DNA from: Roseiarcus sp963781895
Lineage (GTDB): Bacteria > Pseudomonadota > Alphaproteobacteria > Rhizobiales > Beijerinckiaceae
Length of the DNA: 64,000 nt
Assembly: GCA_963781895.1 (NCBI GenBank)
Contig: CAWAIM010000025.1
Span: 7,828-71,827 of the forward strand
Direction: 5' to 3'
In this document: in pieces, positions 57,432-64,000 of the stretch
Numbering within the stretch: position 1 is the first letter of the stretch
Layout: every line of letters begins with the position of its first letter
Made by a program: the position numbers and the translations under genes
Notes under the pieces: generated by a model
What the model was told of the DNA's origin: nothing
Seen by the model: only the letters and a program-made list of their open reading frames with translations
Database searches by the model: none

Positions 57432-58967
57432 CCCAAGTCGTCGACGCGCCGCCGCCGGCCGAACGGTCGCCGCCGGCCGAACGGTCGCCCTCGGCCGAAC
57501 GGCCGCCGCCGGCGCGCGGCCCCGCCGGCCGGCGCGCGGGCGCTCGCGCGCTGGCGGGCGGCGAGGGGCAATCTGAGCGACCGGGAATTCCTGGCCCCGG
57601 CGCTGGAGATCCTGGAGACGCCGGCCTCGCCGGTCAAACTGGCGTTTCTGTGGATCATCTGCGCCCTGGCCGCGGTCGCCCTGGCATGGGCCTATCTGAG
57701 CCGGGTCGACATCATCGCCTCGGCCCAGGGCAAGTTCCAGCCGACCGGCCGGGTCAAGGTGATCGAGCCGCTGGAGACCGGGCGGGTGGCGGCCATTCAT
57801 GTCGCCAACGGCAGCCTGGTGCGGGCGGGCGAGGTCCTCGTCGAACTCGATTCGTCCGCCGCCGAGGCCGACGTCAGGGCGGCCAGCGCCGAGCTGAAGT
57901 CGGCCCGCGCCGAGGTCCTGCGCCGCGATGCGGCGCTGGCGGCGGCGCGGGCGCGGGCGTTCGAGCCGCCGCCGAGGATCGATTGGCCGGACGACGTCGC
58001 TCCGGCCTTGCGCGCGCGCGAGGAGAGGGTGCTGGCGGCCGACCTCGGCGAACTTTCCGCCACCCTGGCCGCGTTCGAGGCCGAGCGGGCGCAGAAGACG
58101 GCGGAGCGCGACATGCTCGGCCGGACCATCGCCGCCCAGAAGAACCTGGTGGCGACGCTGCAGGAGCGGGTCGACATGCGCGCCAAGCTGGTCGAGGCCA
58201 AGGCCGGGGCCAAGGCGGCGGTGATCGACGCGACCGAGACGCTGCAGACCCAGATCACCCAGCTGGCGATCCAGGAAGGCCAGCGCGCGTCGCTTTCGAC
58301 CGGGCTCGAGGTGATCGGCCGCGACGCCGACAAGGCGGTCGAGGCCTTCCTCGCCGACGACGCCCAGAAGCTCGGCGACGCCGAGCGGCGGATCGAGGAC
58401 CTGCGGCAGCGCCTGGCCAAGGCCGAGGCCGGGCTCGACCATCTGATCCTGCGGGCGCCGATCGCCGGCCGGGCGCAGTCCCTGATCGTCGCCAGCGTCG
58501 GCCAGGTGGTGGCGAGCGGCCAGGAGATCATGCGCATCGTGCCGGAGGATTCGAAGCTGGAGATCGAGGCCTACGTCTTGAACCGCGACATCGGCTTCGT
58601 CAGGATCGGGCAGGAGGCCGTGGTCAAGGTCGAAGCCTTCCCCTTCACCCGCTATGGCGCGATTGAGGCGCATGTGACCCGGATCGCCAAGGACGCGATC
58701 CCCGAACCCGACGCCAGCGCGATCGAGGGCGATCCGGCGCGCGTCTCCAACGCCGCCGGCTTCGCCGGCGGCGAGCGCACCCAGAACCTGGTGTTCGCCG
58801 TGGTGCTGACCCCCGAGCGGACGACAATGACGATCGACGGCGCCGATCGGCCCCTGACCTCCGGGATGGCGGTCACCGTCGAACTCAAGACCGGCCGCCG
58901 CCGCATGCTCGAATACCTGTTCTCCCCCCTGGCCGAAACCGCCTCCCGCGCCATGCGCGAACGATAA
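57428..58967 (+). CDS. HlyD-family type I secretion adaptor, one frameshift
   Basis: About 512 residues. The N-terminus is Pro-rich and built on an 18-bp tandem repeat (57452-57505, PPAERS-like units), followed after a frame change near 57535 by LSDREFLAPALEILETPASP and one transmembrane helix (LWIICALAAVALAWAYL). A lipoyl half (VIEPLETGRVAAIHVANGSLV), a long coiled coil (about 130-330) and the closing LILRAPIAGRAQSL and beta-barrel follow. It bridges the inner-membrane exporter to a TolC-like channel, which is not in the window. Confidence 0.87.
57452..57505 (+). repeat. 18-bp coding tandem repeat in hlyD
   Basis: Three units of CCGCCGGCCGAACGGTCG-like sequence (57452-57469, 57470-57487, and a diverged 57488-57505). 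The period is a multiple of three, adding PPAERS hexapeptides to the cytoplasmic N-terminus. Confidence 0.8.
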
Positions 58968-59129
58968 GCGCTTGCGCGATCCCCCTAACGCGCGAAATCC
59001 CTCGGCGGCCCTAAATCGACGTATCGAGCAGCGTGACCGCGGCGATAGGCTTCCAGAGTCCCGAGCCCCGAAATTGCTCCATGGCGCGCGCCCTCTGTTA
59101 TAACGCCTCCGACCACGGAGGCCCGCCCC

Positions 59130-60578
59130 ATGAAACTCGCCGACATCTCCCTTCTCAAGAGTCAGTGCCTCGTCGACGGCGCCTGGGTCGGCGATGGCGT
59201 CGACCCGATTCATAATCCGGCGACCGGGGCGCTCATCGCCAGGGTTCCGCGTTTCGGCCAGGCCGAGGCGGTCGGCGCGATCGAGGCTGCGGCTCGAGCT
59301 TTCGCGCCCTGGTCCAAGAAACTGCCGAAGGAGCGCGCCGCGATCCTGCGCCGCTGGTTCGACCTCGTCATCGCCCATCGCGAGGATATCGCGCTGATCA
59401 TGACCAGCGAGCAGGGCAAGCCCCTCGCCGAGGCGCGGGGCGAGGTCGAGTATGCGGCCTCCTTCATCGAGTTCTACGCCGAGGAGGCCAAGCGCATCTA
59501 CGGCGAGATCAATCCGACCTTCCGCGCCGACTCGCGCATTCTGGTGATCAAGCAGCCGATCGGCGTCGTCGCGGCGATCACGCCGTGGAATTTTCCAGCC
59601 GCGATGATCACCCGCAAGGTCGCGCCGGCGCTCGCGGTCGGCTGCACGGCGGTCGCCAAGCCCGCGCCGGAGACGCCTCTGACCGCGCTGGCGCTCGGCG
59701 AACTCGCGATGCGCGCGGGGCTTCCCGCCGGCGTTCTCAACATCCTCACCGGCGACGCTCCGGCGATCGGGGCGGCGCTGTGCGAGCATCCGGCCGTGCG
59801 CTTCGTCGGCTTCACCGGCTCGACCGAGGTCGGCAAACTGCTGATGCGCCAGGCGGCGGGGACGGTGAAAAAGGTCGGGCTCGAGCTCGGCGGCAACGCG
59901 CCGTTCATCGTGTTCGACGACGCCGATGTGGACGCGGCGGTCGAGGGCGCGATCGGCTCGAAATTCCGCAACATGGGCCAGACCTGCGTCTGCGCCAACC
60001 GCATCTATGCTCAAGACCGGATCCATGACGCCTTCGTGGCGAAACTGACCGAAGCGGTCGCCAGGCTCAGGGTCGGCGATGGCGCGCAAGCCGGCGTCAC
60101 TCAGGGGCCGCTCATCAACGAGGAGGCGGTCGAGAAGGTCGAGGCGCATGTCGCCGACGCGCTCGCCAAGGGCGCTCAGGCGACGATCGGCGGCACGCGG
60201 CACGCGTTGGGGCGCACCTTCTTCGAGCCGACGGTGCTCGCCGGCCTCGACGCTTCGATGCGCATCGCCCGCGAGGAGACTTTCGGCCCGGTCGCCCCGG
60301 TGTTTCGATTCAAGGACGAAGACGACGCCATCCGCCTCGCCAACGACACCCAATACGGCCTCGCCGCTTATTTCTACGCTCGCGATCTCGGGCGGGTATG
60401 GCGGGTCGCGGAGGCGCTGGAATACGGCATGGTCGGAATCAACTCCGGCGTCATTTCGACCGAGCTCGCCCCCTTCGGCGGCGTGAAGGAATCCGGCCTC
60501 GGACGCGAGGGCTCACGCCACGGCGCGGAGGAATTCGTGGAGATCAAGTATATGCTGATGGGCGGGCTCGGCCGGTAG
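59130..60578 (+). CDS. gabD: NAD(P)-dependent succinate-semialdehyde dehydrogenase-type enzyme
   Basis: 482 residues of the aldehyde dehydrogenase superfamily. ITPWNFPAAMITRKVAPALA, cofactor loop FTGSTEVGKLLM, general-base Glu in LELGGNAPFIVFDDAD and the nucleophile Cys286 in MGQTCVCANR (with Cys288 two residues on, as in redox-regulated SSADH). The C-terminal FGGVKESGLGREGSRHG is typical of GabD. It oxidises succinate semialdehyde or a related aldehyde. It stands alone, followed by a strong terminator. Confidence 0.9.
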   Translation: MKLADISLLKSQCLVDGAWVGDGVDPIHNPATGALIARVPRFGQAEAVGAIEAAARAFAPWSKKLPKERAAILRRWFDLVIAHREDIALIMTSEQGKPLAEARGEVEYAASFIEFYAEEAKRIYGEINPTFRADSRILVIKQPIGVVAAITPWNFPAAMITRKVAPALAVGCTAVAKPAPETPLTALALGELAMRAGLPAGVLNILTGDAPAIGAALCEHPAVRFVGFTGSTEVGKLLMRQAAGTVKKVGLELGGNAPFIVFDDADVDAAVEGAIGSKFRNMGQTCVCANRIYAQDRIHDAFVAKLTEAVARLRVGDGAQAGVTQGPLINEEAVEKVEAHVADALAKGAQATIGGTRHALGRTFFEPTVLAGLDASMRIAREETFGPVAPVFRFKDEDDAIRLANDTQYGLAAYFYARDLGRVWRVAEALEYGMVGINSGVISTELAPFGGVKESGLGREGSRHGAEEFVEIKYMLMGGLGR

Positions 60579-60630
60579 TCGGCGGCGGATTCGCAGGGCC
60601 CAACCGGGCGCGCGCGCCGCGATCAATAAA

Positions 60631-60660
60631 GAAGGGCCGCCTGGGGGAGGGCGGCCCTTC
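60631..60660 (+). terminator. Strong hairpin terminator after gabD
   Basis: GAAGGGCCGCC (60631-60641) pairs with GGCGGCCCTTC (60650-60660) around an 8-base loop, 53 bases after the gabD stop. The following bases are not T-rich on the plus strand, so it may act bidirectionally or with Rho. Confidence 0.75.
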
Positions 60661-61624
60661 TCCCGTCGAGCGACGCGCGCCGATCAAGCTTCAGCTGACG
60701 CCGTCCGGGCGGCCCGCAAACCGCGTATCGGGCGAACCCAAGGCCGGCGAAGCCGATCGGCGTCATCGCCCGGGCCGAGCGCTCGGGAACGGCGGCCGTC
60801 AGCGGCCAAGATCCCTCTGCCGCCGCCGCGCAATATGAAACCAGAGCCGCGCATGACGCTCCCCCGCCGTCGCATGAATGCAACATGCAATCGGGCGTCC
60901 CCACGCCCGCGCTCTTAAAAAGGCGCTGCCGATAGACACTTTGCGGTGTCGTTAATAATTTGTCAATAACTAAGGTCAGTTATCCGTTAGTATAAAAAGC
61001 GTATCCGATGCAACTATTACAACCTGTGGATGCAATCACAACAGCTTTGCACCGAAAACGTGCAAGATCGCGGCGCATTGACTATTTTACGCCGACTATC
61101 TTTCAATGAAGGTAAGTTGTTCGGTTCGGAAATGCGAATAAAATCTTGAGAGCAATATTGTTCGATGCCAATAAGGTGAGAAGCTAAAAATCAAACGCGG
61201 TTCGACCATTCGCCTTATACAATCCGACGGTTGCAAAGACCGGTCGCGCGCGTCAGTCGGAAATATACGTCGCAGATCGGCGCGGCGTCTTCGTTGGGAC
61301 GCAAGGGAACCCTCGCGCACGTTGGGAGATTGGGCGCTGGGAAGCTCTCGACCATGGCGAGCGAACGCCAGGTCTGGCGCTCACGCCGGCGCGACGCCGT
61401 GCGGAAGGCTGCACATCCCTGAGGCCAATCCCGCGCTTATGCGTGGGCCGGATTGGCAGGTTCGTTTGTTCTGACGCCGCGGCGGATCGGCCGGACTCCG
61501 ACCAGGGCGGCGTCGCCGGGAGATTCGACTAAGGGGTCGGCGAAGCTGCGGCAAACGCGCCCTCGACCCTTGGAAGCCTAAGGATCGGCGGCGATAGAGC
61601 GGCGGCAAGCCGGTTTCGCCCGCC
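60661..61624. other. Long non-coding region with an AT-rich block
   Basis: Nearly 1 kb. Between 60920 and 61230 the sequence is much AT-richer than any other stretch here and carries an inverted repeat ATAACT/AGTTAT (60966-60983). Short frames on both strands (for example leftward at 60684-60890) have no family features. It could hold an sRNA, acquired DNA or promoters. Confidence 0.5.
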
Positions 61625-62101
61625 TCACGCCTCGGCGGCTCTTGGCCGCGGCGAACTCTCCTCCTCGCGGACGACGTCGCGCAGCGCCACCAGCTGGGTC
61701 TCCAGGGCTTCAAGCTCGCTCTCCGACATGCGGCCCAGCGTCGAGGCGATCCAGCGGTGCTGGACGATGATCGCCTTTTCCGCGGTCGCGCGCCCCGCCT
61801 CAGTGAGATAGATCGCATATTGGCGCCGGTCCGAAGCGATCGAGCGCCGCTCTACCAGGCCGGCGTGTTCCAGCCGGTCGAGGAGGCCGGAAATGTTGCC
61901 CTTCGTGACGTAGAGACGCTTGGCGAGTTCCTGCTGGCTGACGCCTTCCTCCTCGCTCAGCGTCGTCAGCACATCGCATTGCGGGATCGAGACGCCGATC
62001 GCACGCAGCCGCTCGTTGATCGCCGCCTGCATGCGCCCCACCAGGCGGATGATGCGAAACCAGACGCGAATGGAACGGTCCGGGTTCTGCGGAGTGCGCA
62101 T
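61625..62101 (-). CDS. MarR-family transcriptional regulator
   Basis: 158 residues from the ATG at 62101 (an upstream GTG at 62146 is possible). The winged helix shows IPQCDVLTTLSEEEGVSQQELAKRLYVTKGNISGLLDRLEHAGLVERR and wing DRRQYAIYLTEAG. It is divergent from the CoA ligase gene, so it likely regulates it in response to an acid or CoA-thioester (inference). Confidence 0.88.
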   Translation of the reverse strand: MRTPQNPDRSIRVWFRIIRLVGRMQAAINERLRAIGVSIPQCDVLTTLSEEEGVSQQELAKRLYVTKGNISGLLDRLEHAGLVERRSIASDRRQYAIYLTEAGRATAEKAIIVQHRWIASTLGRMSESELEALETQLVALRDVVREEESSPRPRAAEA

Positions 62102-62263
62102 CGGGGCCCCTTCTTCCAGCGGCGAGCGCTTGACCTGCGGGATCACGCGGACGCCGGAAACTCCGCCTTGAGATTGCCAACCCGCGTTCGCGGCGCCAAA
62201 GTAAAGACATGAACAATTCGCGCGCCCGGATCAAGCGCCGCGCGCCCAGTCGGGAGGACCGCC

Positions 62264-63892
62264 ATGCTCGGACGGATGCAGGAATGGCCCCTGCTCATGC
62301 ACAAGATCATCGATTTCGCGGCGATCCAGTTCCCCGAGCGGGAAGTCGTCTCCCGCACGGTGGAAGGACCGATGCATCGCACGAACTATCGCGAGATCCG
62401 CGACCGTGCGCTGAAGGTCGCCAAACGCCTCGACCGCGACGGGATCAGGCTCGGCGACCGCGTCGCGACGCTCGCCTGGAACGGCTACCGGCATCTGGAG
62501 GCCTGGTACGGCATCGCGGGACTCGGCGCCATCTACCACACGGTCAATCCCCGTCTGTTCCCCGAGCAGATCGCCTGGATCATCAACGACGCCGAAGATC
62601 GCATATTGCTGACCGATCTCACCTTCGTGCCGCTCCTCGAGGCGATCGCGGACAAGCTGCCGACCATCGAGCGTTTCGTCGTCCTGACCGACGCCGCCCA
62701 CATGCCGGCGACCAAGCTCAGGAATGCGATCAGCTACGAGGATTGGATCGGCGCGGTCGACAGCGATTTTGCCTGGAAGGAATTCGACGAGCGCACCGCC
62801 GTCGGCCTCTGCTACACGTCGGGCACCACCGGCAATCCCAAGGGCGTGCTCTATTCGCATCGCTCCAATGTCCTGCATTCGATGATGTCGAGCGGGCCCG
62901 AGTGCCTGACGATGTCCGCTTACGATTCGGTGCTGCCGGTCGTGCCGATGTTCCACGCCAACTCCTGGGGCCTGGCGCTCTCCTGCCCGCTGCGCGGCGC
63001 CCGCATGGTGATGCCGGGCGCGCGGCTCGACGGCGCTTCGGTCTACGACATTCTGGAGACCGAGAAGGTGACCATGACCGCGGCGGTGCCGACCGTCTGG
63101 CTCGGCCTGCTGCATTACATGCGCGCCGAGGGCAAGAGGCTGTCGACGCTCAAGTTCGTCGGCATCGGCGGTTCTGCCTGCCCGCCGGAGATCATCCGCG
63201 CGTTCGAGGAGGATTACGGCATCGGCGTGCGTCACGCCTGGGGCATGACCGAAATGAGCCCGGTCGGCTCGGCGGGCTCGATCAAGCCGAGTCAGACCTC
63301 CCTCTCGCATCAAGAGAAGCTGGCGCTCCAGGCCAAGCAGGGCTGGGCGCCGTTCGGCGTTGAAATGAAGATCGTCGACGACCAGAACCAGGAGGTGCCC
63401 TGGGACGGCAAGCGTTTCGGCCGGCTGAAGGTCAAAGGTTTCGCCGTCATCGACACCTATTTCAGGGACGAGGGCGGCAAGATTCTCGACGACAACGGTT
63501 TCTTCGACACCGGCGATGTCGCGACCATCGATTCGGACGGCTTCATGCAGATCACCGATCGCGCCAAGGACGTCATCAAGTCGGGCGGCGAGTGGATTTC
63601 GACCATCGACATCGAAAATCTCGCCGTCGGCCACCCGGACGTCGCCGAGGCTGCCGTCATCGGCGTCGCCCATCCGAAGTGGGACGAGCGGCCGCTGCTG
63701 GTCGTCGTGCCGAAAGAGGGCCATAGTCCGAAGGCGGAAGACGTGCTCGCGTACTTGAAACCGCGCATCGCCAAATGGTGGATGCCCGACGACATGCAGG
63801 TCGTGACGGAAATCCCGCACACCGCGACGGGCAAGATCAACAAACTCAAGCTGCGCGAGGCGTTCAAGGGCTACAAGCTGCCGACGGCGTGA
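62264..63892 (+). CDS. Acyl-CoA ligase, medium-chain/DmdB-like
   Basis: 542 residues, intact. The ANL motifs are clear: YTSGTTGNPKGVLYSHRS near 184, GIGGSACPPEIIRAFEE, WGMTEMSPVGS, FFDTGDVATIDSDGFMQITDR and the catalytic Lys in HTATGKINKLKLRE. The start MLGRMQEWPLLMHKIIDFAA and the ERxxV...HRTxYxEI block match the AlkK/DmdB group that activates medium-chain fatty acids or methylmercaptopropionate. Substrate cannot be fixed from sequence. A divergent MarR gene is upstream. Confidence 0.87.
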   Translation: MLGRMQEWPLLMHKIIDFAAIQFPEREVVSRTVEGPMHRTNYREIRDRALKVAKRLDRDGIRLGDRVATLAWNGYRHLEAWYGIAGLGAIYHTVNPRLFPEQIAWIINDAEDRILLTDLTFVPLLEAIADKLPTIERFVVLTDAAHMPATKLRNAISYEDWIGAVDSDFAWKEFDERTAVGLCYTSGTTGNPKGVLYSHRSNVLHSMMSSGPECLTMSAYDSVLPVVPMFHANSWGLALSCPLRGARMVMPGARLDGASVYDILETEKVTMTAAVPTVWLGLLHYMRAEGKRLSTLKFVGIGGSACPPEIIRAFEEDYGIGVRHAWGMTEMSPVGSAGSIKPSQTSLSHQEKLALQAKQGWAPFGVEMKIVDDQNQEVPWDGKRFGRLKVKGFAVIDTYFRDEGGKILDDNGFFDTGDVATIDSDGFMQITDRAKDVIKSGGEWISTIDIENLAVGHPDVAEAAVIGVAHPKWDERPLLVVVPKEGHSPKAEDVLAYLKPRIAKWWMPDDMQVVTEIPHTATGKINKLKLREAFKGYKLPTA

Positions 63893-63967
63893 AGGCGGGG
63901 CGGCCAGAACCCGGCGCTGGCGCGATTGGCGTCGCCCTAATTCCCGACGCCGCCGGGCGAGGGACAC

Positions 63968-64000
63968 ATGCGCTTTTTTCCTGCGCTTTGTCCTTGCGCT
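63968..64000 (+). CDS. Start of a gene cut off by the window end
   Basis: ATG with GAGGGA 4-9 bases upstream, then MRFFPALCPCA to the window end. The hydrophobic, Cys-containing start may be a signal peptide or lipobox-like sequence. Too short to identify. Confidence 0.3.
   Translation, partial: MRFFPALCPCA

Noticed and set aside
57048..60353. A 1101-residue leftward frame opposite hlyD and gabD
   Set aside because: Arg/Gly/Asp-rich antisense frame produced by high GC; both plus-strand genes have clear domains.
60623..60904. Leftward frames over the gabD terminator
   Set aside because: They read through the hairpin and have only compositional bias; no start signal.

Overview
This 64 kb window comes from a high-GC alphaproteobacterium of the order Hyphomicrobiales (Rhizobiales). 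The order is supported by the rhizobial-type rhamnose locus, the gcl-hyi-glxR-glycerate kinase operon, an atpHAGDC operon separated from the F0 genes, and dispersed palindromic repeats whose spurious translation contains GRDEPGHDA. The family cannot be fixed from this sequence; a Beijerinckiaceae/Methylocystaceae-like organism is a guess.

Layout. 0-7 kb: small unrelated genes (5' end of an IlvD/Edd dehydratase, a secreted lysozyme-like protein, NnrU, DUF1398, MarR, a Tam methyltransferase, a GYD protein, tRNA-Arg, a STAS-like protein, gamma-glutamyltransferase). 7.0-9.6 kb: an acyl-CoA (oxalyl-CoA type) synthetase and a ketopantoate-reductase-like gene, both broken by many indels. 9.6-10.6 kb: non-coding, with repeats. 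10.6-17.8 kb: a bidirectional catabolic cluster (RidA, creatininase family and MetE-like protein on one side; HMP/NMT1-type binding protein, cytosine-deaminase-like amidohydrolase, FAD oxidoreductase and quinone reductase on the other) that looks like an uncharacterised N-heterocycle pathway. 17.9 kb: a PEP-CTERM protein. 19.4-25.4 kb: LysR plus the complete glyoxylate-to-2-phosphoglycerate route. 25.4-32.7 kb: a sulfide/persulfide module (TauE permease, sulfide:quinone oxidoreductase, two DUF2892 proteins, a BigR/SqrR-like ArsR repressor) divergent from an RND efflux pump. 33-41.7 kb: tRNA-Gln, a PLP dehydratase, atpHAGDC and lepA. 42-43.5 kb: an HTH protein and a Phd/VapC toxin-antitoxin pair. 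43.7-54.8 kb: L-rhamnose catabolism and uptake (rhaI, rhaD / rhaR, rhaS, rhaT, rhaP, rhaQ, rhaU, rhaK). 55.2-59 kb: a type I secretion ABC transporter and its HlyD adaptor. 59.1-64 kb: a succinate-semialdehyde-type dehydrogenase, MarR, and a fatty-acid-type CoA ligase.

Quality warning. At least seventeen genes need one or more frame corrections, including the essential atpD (two) and the near-universal lepA. Removing a single base usually restores the exact family length. Most single frameshifts are therefore probably sequencing errors, not pseudogenes. The 7.0-9.6 kb stretch is far denser in indels than the rest and needs its own explanation.

Most unusual observations: a 5' remnant of a second sugar-ABC ATPase gene between rhaR and rhaS that ends in a 14-bp sequence identical to the intact rhaT and is followed by a perfect 12-bp inverted repeat; the mixed N-heterocycle cluster that has a binding protein but no visible permease or ATPase; the persulfide-sensor module paired with an RND pump; and an identical local insertion in atpD and lepA at GACTC, the alphaproteobacterial CcrM methylation motif.
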